DNA from: REEB95 sp963810055
Lineage (GTDB): Bacteria > Pseudomonadota > Alphaproteobacteria > ATCC43930 > CGMCC-115725
Assembly (NCBI GenBank): GCA_963810055.1
Contig: CAWEME010000023.1
Location: 1-64,000 of the forward strand
Reading direction: 5' to 3'
DNA: 64,000 nt
Shown: one piece after another, positions 17,749 to 25,909 of the stretch
Numbering within the stretch: the stretch's first letter is position 1
Layout of the letters: the number at the start of each line of letters is the position of its first letter
Program-made: the position numbers and the translations under genes
Notes under the pieces: generated by a model
Told to the model about the DNA's origin: nothing
Databases searched by the model: none
The model's input: only the letters and a program-made list of their open reading frames with translations

Positions 17749-18870
17749 TTACGAGGCCTCGGTTTCGGCCTCGCGGCGGCCCGGGCTGGAGCGGTTGAGC
17801 GCCACGGTCTTGACCAGGGCGTGGACCGGGCTGCCGGGCTGCAATTTCAACTCGTGCAGCGCCCGCTGGGTGATGCGGGCCCACAGCATCACCGGTTCGG
17901 AGGGGGTGCCGATGTCGATCCGCAAATCGACCAGCGGCCCCCGGTCCGGCGAGATCTCGACCACCTTGCCGGCGAAGGCGTTGCGGATGGAAAGGCCGGA
18001 AACCGGGGCATTGGCCAGCACCACGTCGCGGGCATGGATGCGCAGGCGCAGCACCGTGCCCAAGGGCAGGTCCACATGCGGCACGCGCAGCCTTCCGCCC
18101 GGAAACGCCAGTTCGGAAAGGCCGTAAGTCGCGTCATGGCCGCGCAGAACGGTGCGGAGAACCGATCCGGCCTCGAAGCGTCCGGTCAAGGGGCGCAAAT
18201 CGATGCGGCTGGTCAGTTCCTCGACCGGGCCGATGGCGGCGATGCGCCCGTCATCGACCAGCGCCAGCGTGTCGGCCAGTTGCACGACCTCTTCCATCGC
18301 GTGGCTGACATAGATGATGGGCAGGCGCAGCTCGTCACGCAGCCGCGCGATGAAGGGCATGATCTCGGCCTTGCGCGCGGCATCGAGCGCGGCCAGCGGC
18401 TCGTCCATGAGCAGAAGACGCGGGGAGGCGAGCAGCGCGCGGCCGATGGCGACACGCTGTTTCTCGCCGCCCGACAATTCCGCCACCCGCCGCGACAGCA
18501 GGCGCTCGATGCCGAGCAGCGTCACCACCGTATCGAGGGAAATCCCGTCGCCGCCCTTGCCGCCGTACAGCAGATTGCCCCTGACCGAGTAATGCGGGAA
18601 CAGGCGGTGTTCCTGGAAGATGTAGCCCAGGTGGCGGCGCTCGGGCGGCAGGTCGATGCCGCGTTCTGAATCGAACAGGGTCTCGCCGCCGACCGCGATC
18701 CTGCCGCGCTCGGGCTTCAGCAACCCCGCCAGCGCGTTGATGATGGAAGTCTTGCCCGCGCCCGAGCGGCCGAACAGGGCGGTGATGCCCGATTCCGGCG
18801 CGGTCAGGCGCGCGGCGAGATGGAATTCGCCCAGGCGCTTCTCGATGTCGAGCTCGATCATGGCGCTCAT
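17749..18870 (-). CDS. modC: Molybdate ABC transporter, ATP-binding protein
   Basis: 373 residues. Walker A is GRSGAGKTS, the signature LSGGEKQRVAIGRALLASP, Walker B LLLMDEPLAALD and the switch His lies in VSHAMEEV. A C-terminal TOBE/Mop-like domain (about residues 290-365) matches the ModC pattern. Start ATG at 18870 overlaps the modB stop (TGA at 18867-18869). With ModB and ModA it imports molybdate for Mo-cofactor enzymes. Confidence 0.95.
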   Translation of the reverse strand: MSAMIELDIEKRLGEFHLAARLTAPESGITALFGRSGAGKTSIINALAGLLKPERGRIAVGGETLFDSERGIDLPPERRHLGYIFQEHRLFPHYSVRGNLLYGGKGGDGISLDTVVTLLGIERLLSRRVAELSGGEKQRVAIGRALLASPRLLLMDEPLAALDAARKAEIMPFIARLRDELRLPIIYVSHAMEEVVQLADTLALVDDGRIAAIGPVEELTSRIDLRPLTGRFEAGSVLRTVLRGHDATYGLSELAFPGGRLRVPHVDLPLGTVLRLRIHARDVVLANAPVSGLSIRNAFAGKVVEISPDRGPLVDLRIDIGTPSEPVMLWARITQRALHELKLQPGSPVHALVKTVALNRSSPGRREAETEAS

Positions 18871-19559
18871 CCGGCGCCCCGGATACGGCGGTCGAGCCGG
18901 CGCGCCACCAGCTCGGAGGCGATCAGCGCCGCAAATGCCAGCAGCACCGAGATCGCGGTCAGGCGCCAGGCGGCCTGGTCGCCGCCCGGAACCTGGGTCA
19001 AGGCGTAAAGCGCCAGCGGCAAGGTCCGGGTTTCGCCCGGAATGTTGGAGACGAAGGTGATGGTGGCGCCGAACTCGCCCACGCTTCTGGCAAAGGCCAG
19101 GATGGCGCCGGTCAATATCCCGGGCGACATCAGCGGCAGGGTGATGGTGGTGAAAACCTTCAGGGGATCGGAGCCCAGCGTGCGCGCGGCGGCCTCGAGC
19201 CGCCGGTCGACGTGCTCCAGCGAGAGCCGCATGGCGCGCACCATCAGCGGGAAGGCCATCACCGCCGAAGCCAAGGCGGCGCCTTTCCAATTGAACGCGA
19301 AGGTGATGCCGAAAACCTGGTAAAGCCAGGCGCCGGCGGCGCCGTTCCGGCCGAACAGCACCAGCAGCGTGAAGCCCACCACCACCGGCGGCAGCACCAG
19401 CGGCAGATGGACCAGGCCGTTGAGCAGGATCTTGCACGGAAACTCGCGCCGCGCCAGCAGCCAGGCGACGGCCAGGCCCAGGGGCAGGCTGAAGACGACG
19501 CTGACCAGCCCGACGCGCAGGCTCAACAGCAGGGCTTCGCTTTCGAGCGGCGTCAGCAT
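18867..19559 (-). CDS. modB: Molybdate ABC transporter permease
   Basis: 230 residues with about five membrane segments and the permease EAA loop (RTLGSDPLKVFTTITLPLMSPG). The frame is open to a TTG at 19601, but the ATG at 19559 has a strong ribosome site (GAGGAAGAGA) and fits the family start. The upstream TTG would place coding sequence inside the ModE-type operator. Forms the modBC operon. Confidence 0.94.
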   Translation of the reverse strand: MLTPLESEALLLSLRVGLVSVVFSLPLGLAVAWLLARREFPCKILLNGLVHLPLVLPPVVVGFTLLVLFGRNGAAGAWLYQVFGITFAFNWKGAALASAVMAFPLMVRAMRLSLEHVDRRLEAAARTLGSDPLKVFTTITLPLMSPGILTGAILAFARSVGEFGATITFVSNIPGETRTLPLALYALTQVPGGDQAAWRLTAISVLLAFAALIASELVARRLDRRIRGAG

Positions 19560-19590
19560 TCTCTTCCTCGCTTCCCGCGCCGGAGCGTTT

Positions 19591-19612
19591 GTTATATCCA
19601 ACTATATATAAC
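19591..19612. promoter_or_regulatory. ModE-type operator upstream of modBC
   Basis: GTTATAT-N8-ATATAAC followed by G, a perfect inverted repeat close to the ModE consensus, 31 bases before the modB start. It shares GTTATATCCAA with the box before modA. Confidence 0.82.
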
Positions 19613-19624
19613 GCTACCAGCTAT

Positions 19625-19709
19625 CGTCATGCCCGGACTTGTTCCGGGCATCTACGTCTTGAAATCCCCGAGGAATTCGTGGATGGCCGGGTCAAGCCCG
19701 GCCATGACG
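19625..19709. repeat. Dispersed inverted-repeat element (CGTCATGCCCGG family), full copy
   Basis: Starts CGTCATGCCCGGACTTGTTC and ends CAAGCCCGGCCATGACGG in inverted orientation. A left-half copy lies at 45842-45878 (36 of 37 bases the same) and a related right half at 54233-54251. Lies between modB and metC. Confidence 0.8.
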
Positions 19710-19741
19710 GTGAAGAAAAGCGGGATTACGACACCAACGGC

Positions 19742-20926
19742 TCAGGCGGCGGCGAGGCGCTTGAACCCGGCTTCGAGGTCGGCGACCAGGTCGCCCGGAT
19801 CCTCAAGCCCGGCATGGAGGCGCAGCACCGGGCCGGATTGCCATTTCACCGCGCTGCGCAAATGCTCGGGGTAGACCGGCACCAGCAGGCTCTCGAAGCC
19901 GCCCCAGGAGAAACCCATGCCGTAAAGCTCCATGCCGTCGAGCATGGCGTCGACCGCGCGCTTGGGCGTGCCGGTTTTCAGCACGAAGCTGAACAGGCCG
20001 GAGGAGCCGGTGAAATCGCGCTTCCACAGATGGTGGCCGGGATGGGATTGCAGCGCCGGATGCAGCACGCGCTCGACCTCCTTGCGTTTCTCCAGCCAGC
20101 GCGCCAGTTCCAGCGCGGTCTTCTCGTGCTGGCGCAGCCGCACCCCGGCGGTGCGCAGGCCCCGGAGCGCCAAGTAGCAATCATCGGGCGCGGCATGATT
20201 GCCCATTTGCGTCGCGGCTTCGCGCACCGGCAGGAAGCTCTCCTCCGACGTCACCGCCAGCCCCATCATGGCGTCGCTGTGGCCGACGATGTATTTGGTG
20301 CCGGCAATCACCTCGACATCGACGCCCAGCGCCAGCGGCTTGAAGAACAACGGCGCGGCCCAGGTGTTGTCGAGCGCGGTCCTGATCTTGCGCGCCTGGG
20401 CAAGCTTGACGATGGCGGGGGTGTCCTGCACCTCGAAGGTCAGCGAGCCGGGGCTTTCGAGATAGATGAGCTTGGTGTTGGGCCGGATGAGCGCGGCGAT
20501 CCCTTCGCCCATGGTCGGGTTGTAAAAGGTGGTCTCGACCCCGAAACGCGCCAGGAAATTATTGCAGAAGGCCCGCACCGGGCCGTAAACCGAATCCGTC
20601 ACCAGCACGTGATCGCCCGCCTTGACGAAGGCGAGCAGGGCGGAATAACACGCCGCGGCGCCGGAGCAGAAGGCGATCGCGCGCTGCCCGCCTTCGAGCG
20701 CCGCCACCGCCTGTTCCAGCGCAAATGTCGTCGGTGTGCCGTAGCGGCCATAGACCACCTGGTCCACGCCATAGCGGTTCTTCTGCGCCTTTTCCAGATC
20801 GGCCACGCTCTGATGGATGATGGTCGAGGCGTGATAAACCGGCGGGTTGACCACGCCGAAATTCCTGGCCGGATCGCGGCCGGCATGGGCAAGCAGGGTA
20901 TCGGGCTTTTTGGATTTGCTTTTCAT
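19742..20926 (-). CDS. metC: Cystathionine beta-lyase
   Basis: PLP enzyme of trans-sulfuration, cleaving cystathionine to homocysteine, pyruvate and ammonia. 394 residues from the ATG at 20926 (the frame is open to 20959). The PLP lysine is in GTKYIVGHSD, with YGRYGTPTT near the substrate entrance and FCSGAAACYSALLAF at the phosphate-binding region. WGGFESL near the end fits the MetC-type subgroup. Other members of the Cys/Met-metabolism PLP family are possible. Stands alone behind a tandem repeat. Confidence 0.9.
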   Translation of the reverse strand: MKSKSKKPDTLLAHAGRDPARNFGVVNPPVYHASTIIHQSVADLEKAQKNRYGVDQVVYGRYGTPTTFALEQAVAALEGGQRAIAFCSGAAACYSALLAFVKAGDHVLVTDSVYGPVRAFCNNFLARFGVETTFYNPTMGEGIAALIRPNTKLIYLESPGSLTFEVQDTPAIVKLAQARKIRTALDNTWAAPLFFKPLALGVDVEVIAGTKYIVGHSDAMMGLAVTSEESFLPVREAATQMGNHAAPDDCYLALRGLRTAGVRLRQHEKTALELARWLEKRKEVERVLHPALQSHPGHHLWKRDFTGSSGLFSFVLKTGTPKRAVDAMLDGMELYGMGFSWGGFESLLVPVYPEHLRSAVKWQSGPVLRLHAGLEDPGDLVADLEAGFKRLAAA

Positions 20927-21001
20927 CGGGGCGGGCAGGGGCTTTCGCCTATCTAGCATCGCCCAGCATCGGGGCGCGAGGGCAATCTTCTAGCCGCTGG
21001 C

Positions 21002-21137
21002 GTAGCTCGTGAAGAGCGAAGCGAAATAAAGGGCTGTAGCTCGTGAAGAGCGAAGCGAAATAAAGGGCTGTAGCTCGTGAAGAGCGAAGCGAAATAAAGG
21101 GCGGTAGCTCGTTAAGAGCGAAGCCAAACCAAGGCCA
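21002..21137. repeat. 34-bp tandem repeat, four copies
   Basis: Unit begins GTAGCTCGTGAAGAGCGAAG; copies start at 21002, 21036, 21070 and 21104. The first three are nearly identical and the fourth is diverged. It lies between the mbfA stop and the metC start, both on the minus strand. No convincing protein reads through it. Confidence 0.95.
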
Positions 21138-21153
21138 TCCGGGCGGAATCCCC

Positions 21154-22299
21154 CTAACCCGAGATGGCGACCCCGATCAATTTGCCGATCCCAAACGTCA
21201 CCGCCGCCGCGCCCAACCCGATGAGAAGCTGCCTGAGGCCGGAAAACACCACGCCGCGCCCGGTGAACAGCGTGGTGCCGGCGCCGATCAGAAACATGAC
21301 CGCGCCGCTCAGGCCCGCGCCCGCCCACACCGCCGCGTTGCCGCTGAGGACGGCGAAGGGAATCACCGGCATGGCGGCGCCGGTCGCGAACAGCAGGAAC
21401 GAGGTCCCCGCCGCGACCCAGGCCGAGCCGCCGAGTTCCTTCGGGTTGATGCCCAGTTCCTCGCGCGCCAGCGTGTCGAGCGCCGCGTCCTTGTCGCCGA
21501 TGATGCCCTCGGCAAGCTGCTTCGCCTGATGCTCGCTCAGGCCCTTGGCCTGATAGATCAGCGCCAGTTCTTGCTTTTCCTCTTCGGGGAATTCCTTCAG
21601 TTCCTCGGCCTCGACGCTGATCTGCGATTGCGCCAGTTCGCGCGCGCTGTTGACCGAGAGCCATTCGCCCATCGCCATCGAACACGCGCCGGCGATCAGC
21701 CCGGCGAGCCCGGTGACCAGCACGGCGTGGCTGGAGAGATCGGCCCCGGCGACGCCGGCGACCAGGCTGAGGTTGGAGACCAGACCGTCATTGGCGCCCA
21801 GCACCGCGGCGCGCAGCGCGTTGCCGCCGCCGCGATGGCGGCCCTCGATCTGCGCCAGCTCGCCGCCGGTCAGCCCGCCGCGCGGCGGCCGGGCCATGGC
21901 CTGGATGATGCGCGCATGCGAGCGCTCGTCGCCCGGCAGGCCCGCCGCGGCCGCCTCCGGCTGCGCGTCGTATTGGGTGACGTCGCTGCGCTCGAGCGTA
22001 TCGACGATCGGCAGCACCGTGTCGGTGCCGAAGCGCCGCGCGAGCCAGGCGAGGAACCGCGACCGCAGACCCGGGTGCAGCGGGCCCGCGCGGCCGCCCG
22101 CGCCGGTGATGCGCCGCGTCCAGAATTCCGCGTGGGCTTCCTCGACCGAGGCGAGGCGGCGATAGACCTGCTTGAGCTTCGGGTCGGTTTCGGCCTCGGC
22201 CAGCGCGCGATAAAGCGCGGCGCTGTCGACCTCGCCCTGGAGATTGCGCCGGTAACGGCCCAGGCTGGAACGGCCCGGCGGATTGGGAATGTTGCTCAT
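21154..22299 (-). CDS. mbfA: Membrane-bound ferritin-like/VIT1 iron transporter (MbfA type)
   Basis: 381 residues. Residues about 10-145 form a ferritin-like (rubrerythrin) domain with metal-ligand motifs (SVEEAHAEFW, DERSHARI). From about 160 a VIT1/CCC1 transporter domain follows (GANDGLVSNLSLVAGVAGA, five membrane segments, a cytoplasmic insert rich in Glu/Lys). MbfA proteins of rhizobia export iron and protect from iron and peroxide stress. No Irr box is obvious upstream; the start ATG at 22299 faces the divergent TetR gene. Confidence 0.9.
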   Translation of the reverse strand: MSNIPNPPGRSSLGRYRRNLQGEVDSAALYRALAEAETDPKLKQVYRRLASVEEAHAEFWTRRITGAGGRAGPLHPGLRSRFLAWLARRFGTDTVLPIVDTLERSDVTQYDAQPEAAAAGLPGDERSHARIIQAMARPPRGGLTGGELAQIEGRHRGGGNALRAAVLGANDGLVSNLSLVAGVAGADLSSHAVLVTGLAGLIAGACSMAMGEWLSVNSARELAQSQISVEAEELKEFPEEEKQELALIYQAKGLSEHQAKQLAEGIIGDKDAALDTLAREELGINPKELGGSAWVAAGTSFLLFATGAAMPVIPFAVLSGNAAVWAGAGLSGAVMFLIGAGTTLFTGRGVVFSGLRQLLIGLGAAAVTFGIGKLIGVAISG

Positions 22300-22396
22300 A
22301 ACGGCATTATAGCGGCAAACCGCCGGCGCCGCGCTGCTCGTGTGGGGTCGCGGCGCGCGCGCAAAACAGGCAGGTTAGCGGGGTAATTTCGAACGA

Positions 22397-22423
22397 TTGA
22401 CAAACTCTATCGATTGATACAGT
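22397..22423. promoter_or_regulatory. Candidate operator/promoter for the TetR-efflux operon
   Basis: TTGACA (22397-22402) could be a -35 element, and the palindrome TATCGATTGATA (22408-22419) overlaps the expected -10 position. It lies 53 bases before the TetR start in the divergent gap with mbfA, where a TetR autoregulatory site would be expected. Inference only. Confidence 0.35.
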
Positions 22424-22471
22424 CTGGATCCGTTGCCCAAGCGCCGGAAAGGCGCACGGCACGGAGGCTTG

Positions 22472-23224
22472 ATGAGATCCGCGATTCACGAACGGCCGTT
22501 GCGCCTCCGCCCGCGCGTCCAAACCCGCGGCGAAGACACCCGCCGCCGCCTGATCGAAACCGCGATCGCGGCTTTCGGCGAGTTGGGATTCGAGGGCGCC
22601 GGCACGCGGCTTTTGACCGAACGGGCGGGGGTCAATTTGCCCGCCATCCAATACCATTTCGGCAGCAAGCAAGGGCTTTACCGCGCGGCGGTCGATCACA
22701 TCGCGCAGTACATCGAGGACCAGATGGCGCCGGTGGGATCGCGCGTACGGGCGGCGCTCGCGGGCAACAAGAAGGTTTCGCGGCGCGTCGTGTCGTCTTT
22801 GCTTCGGGAGTTGCTCGACGATTTCGTGCTGCTGGTTTTCGGGGGCGGAGAGCGCGACCGGCGGAAGCATTTCAAAAGCCACCAGCTGTTCATCGCCCGC
22901 GCCGAGGTCGAACAGTCGGAAGCGCTGGAATCGCTTTATGAGACGATGCGGCGCTGCGTCAGCGAACCGTGCAGCGCCCTGGTCGGAAGGCTGACCGGCC
23001 GTTCCGCCAAGGACGAGCAGACCAGGCTGCGCACGGTCGCCATCATCGGCCAGGCGACGGTGTTCTGCTCCAAGCCGGCGCGGCGCACCCTCGGCTGGGA
23101 CGCGTTCAGCAGCGCGCATGTGCGGGCGGTGCAGAAGATCGTCGGCGATCACACCAGCGCCATTTTCGAGACCCGGGGCAAAGTCCCGGCAAGACCCAAG
23201 ACCAAGTTCCGATCCAAACGATGA
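22472..23224 (+). CDS. TetR/AcrR-family regulator (CerR/DUF1956 type)
   Basis: 250 residues. The N-terminal helix-turn-helix is RRRLIETAIAAFGELGFEGAGTRLLTERAGVNLPAIQYHFGSK (20-base style motif shown in part: NLPAIQYHFGSKQGLYRAAV), followed by an effector domain of the CerR type. ATG 22472 is chosen over upstream TTG because GGAGG lies 6 bases before it. Its stop overlaps the start of the outer-membrane efflux gene, so it is the first gene of the RND operon and probably its repressor. The inducer is unknown. Confidence 0.88.
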   Translation: MRSAIHERPLRLRPRVQTRGEDTRRRLIETAIAAFGELGFEGAGTRLLTERAGVNLPAIQYHFGSKQGLYRAAVDHIAQYIEDQMAPVGSRVRAALAGNKKVSRRVVSSLLRELLDDFVLLVFGGGERDRRKHFKSHQLFIARAEVEQSEALESLYETMRRCVSEPCSALVGRLTGRSAKDEQTRLRTVAIIGQATVFCSKPARRTLGWDAFSSAHVRAVQKIVGDHTSAIFETRGKVPARPKTKFRSKR

Positions 23225-24706
23225 TCGCGCGGCTCAAATTCCCGGTTCTGGCGGCGCTGCTGCTGGCGGCTTGCGCGGTGGGCCCGGATTTCAAGCGTCC
23301 GGCCGCGCCCGATGTCGCGGGCTACACGCCGGAAAAGCTCGCGCCCGAAACCGCTTCGGCCGATATCGCGGGCGGGGCGGCGCAACATTTCGCCGACGGC
23401 CGGGACATTCCCGGCGAATGGTGGACGCTGTTCCATTCCGAGCCGCTCAACAATCTCATCACCGAGGCGCTCAAGGCCAATCCCAATCTCCAGGCGGCGC
23501 AAGCGGCGCTGCGCCAGGCGCAGGAATACGTCTACGCGCAAGAGGGGGTGTTCCTGCCTTCCGTGGACGCCAGCGCGCAGGCGCAGCGCCAGCAACTCAA
23601 CGGCGCTTCGATCGGCCAGCCCGGCGTCCACCAGATTTACAATCTCGATACCGCCATGGTCAGCGTGTCCTATCCGATCGACGTGTTCGGCGGCGAAAGG
23701 CGGCAGCTCGAATCGACCCAGGCGCAGGCCGAATACCAGCGCTTCCAGCTCGAAGCGGCCTATCTCACCCTGACCTCGAACGTCGTCGCCGCCGCGGTGC
23801 AGGAATCCTCCCTTCGCGCCCAGATCGCCGCGACCCAGGACATCCTCGACGACGAAAGCAAGCAGCTCGACGTGCTGCGCCAGCAATTCGCCCTCGGCGG
23901 CGTCGCCAAATCCGCCGTGCTCGCGCAGGAGACGCTGCTGGCGCAAAACCGCGCGACCTTGCCGCCGTTGCAGAAACAGCTGGCTCAGGCTCGCAATCGT
24001 ATCGCCGCGCTGGCCGGGCGCTTTCCCAGCCAGGATACGCCGCAGACCTTCGAGCTGGACGCTCTGCAATTGCCGCTGGAACTGCCGGTCAGCCTGCCTT
24101 CGCAACTGGTCGAACAGCGTCCCGACGTGCGGGCATCCGAGGCGCAATTGCACCAGGCCAGCGCGCAGATCGGCGTGGCGACGGCTAACATGCTGCCGCA
24201 ATTCACCATCACCGGCGATATCGGCTCGGCCGCGCTCGCCGTCGGCAGTCTATTTTCGCCGGGCACGGGGGTGTGGAGCATCGCCGCCGGGATCGCCCAG
24301 CCGATCTTCCACGGCGGCACGCTGCTGCATGAAAAGCGCGCGGCCGAGGCCGGCTACGACGAGGCCGCGGCGCAATACCGCGCCACCGTGATCGCCGCCT
24401 TCCAGAACGTGGCCGATGCCTTGCGCGCGCTGCAAGCCGACGCCGAGGCGCTCAACGCCGCGCTGACGGCGGAGCGCATCGGCCGAGAACAGCCTCGACC
24501 TCGCCCGCGGCCAGTTCAAGCTCGGCGCCATCACCTATCCGGCGCTGCTCGACAGCCAGACCGCCTATCAGCAGACGCGCATCGCGCTGGTCCAGGCGCA
24601 GGCCAACCGCTTCGCCGACACCGCCGCGCTGTTCCAGGCGCTGGGCGGCGGCTGGTGGAACCGCACGGACGTCGCCGCCGATGCCGGCGCATCAACGAGC
24701 AATTAG
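23221..24706 (+). CDS. Outer-membrane efflux lipoprotein, NodT/OprM type (one frameshift)
   Basis: Outer-membrane channel of a tripartite RND pump. It has a signal peptide with lipobox LLAACAVGPDF, followed by two OEP repeats. The frame breaks at 24483: upstream AALTAERIG, downstream ENSLDLARGQFKLGAITYPA. Adding GC after 24483 (GGC-GCC-GAG) restores 495 residues, a normal length. Start overlaps the TetR stop (ATGA). The break is probably a sequence error of the kind seen at ten other sites. Confidence 0.85.
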
Positions 24707-24715
24707 GCCCCGACC

Positions 24716-25896
24716 ATGACGATCGAACCGCCGACCCAGAGCAAATCCGAGACCGCGCGGCAAACGGGCAAGCGCATGATCATCATGGTGCTGGCGACCG
24801 GGCTGGTGCTGGCCGCGATCTTCGGCTTCGAGGCCTTCCGCTCCATCATGATCAAGCGCTACATGGCCTCGGTCGGCAATCCGCCGCAGACGGTTTCCAC
24901 GGCCGTGGCCAAGACCGCGCCGTGGCAGAAGCAGCTCGAGGCGGTCGGCAGTTTGCGCGCGGTCAACGGCGCCGATTTGTCGCTCGAGGTTGCGGGCATC
25001 GTCGACCAGATCTTCTTCAATTCGGGCGACGACGTGGCGGCCGGCGACCCTGCTGCTTCAGCTGCGCGCCGAGGACGACATCGCCAAGCTCCATTCGCTC
25101 GAAGCCACGGCCGATCTGGCCGCCACCACCTATGCGCGCGACCAGAAGCAGTTCAAGATCCAGGCGGTGAGCCAGGCCGGGCTCGACATCGACGCCGCCA
25201 ATCTCAAGAACGCCCAGGCGCAAGTCGACGAGCAGAAGGCGGTGGTGGAGAAGAAATTCATCCGCGCGCCCTTTGCCGGCCATCTCGGCATCCGTCAGGT
25301 CGATATCGGCCAATACCTCAACGCCGGCACGGCGATCGTGACGTTGCAGGCGCTCGACCCGATCTATGTCGATTTCACCCTGCCGCAGCAGGCGCTGGAG
25401 CAGATCGCCGTCGGCCAGAGCCTGACCGCGAAGATCGACGCCTATCCGGGCAAAACCTTCGCCGGCAAGATTTCGGCCATCAATCCGAAGGTCGACGCCG
25501 ACACCCGCAATCTCCAGGTGCGGGCGACGCTGGCCAATCCCGATCACACGCTGCTGCCGGGCATGTATGCCACGGTCGACATCGACGGTGGGATCGCCGC
25601 AGGACTACGTCACGCTGCCGCAGACGGCGATCACCTACAATCCCTACGGCAACACCGTCTACATCGTCGACGATCAGGGCCAGGACGCGCAGGGCAAGCC
25701 GAAGCTGGTCGCGCGCCAGTCCTTCGTCTCGACCGGCCAGACGCGCGGCGACCAGGTGGCGGTCACGTCCGGCGTGAAGGACGGCGAGACGGTCGTGACC
25801 TCGGGCCAGATCAAGCTCAGGAACGGCTCGCGCCTCATCGTCAACAATTCGGCCGTGCCGGCGGACGACGCCAATCCGCAACCGGTCGACAAGTAG
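24716..25896 (+). CDS. RND efflux membrane fusion (adaptor) protein (two frameshifts)
   Basis: Periplasmic adaptor of the HlyD/AcrA class: N-terminal membrane anchor (about residues 20-42), barrel-sandwich start LRAVNGADLSLEVAGIV, helical hairpin (SLEATADLAATTYARDQKQF), RAPFAGHLGIRQVDIGQYL, then a beta-barrel. Frame changes lie at 25045 (GGC-GACC) and 25591 (GGTGGGATCG). Adding two bases at each gives 394 residues. It lies 9 bases after the outer-membrane gene and 13 before the pump gene. Confidence 0.85.
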
Positions 25897-25909
25897 GGCG
25901 CGGCCTTCG

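Noticed and set aside
20927..21000. SAM-type riboswitch before metC
   Set aside because: The leader is short and shows none of the conserved SAM-II or SAM-V pairing; only the tandem repeat is present.
20990..21685. Minus-strand frame reading through the 34-bp tandem repeat
   Set aside because: The repeat part has no plausible protein features and the frame overlaps mbfA in a wrong phase.
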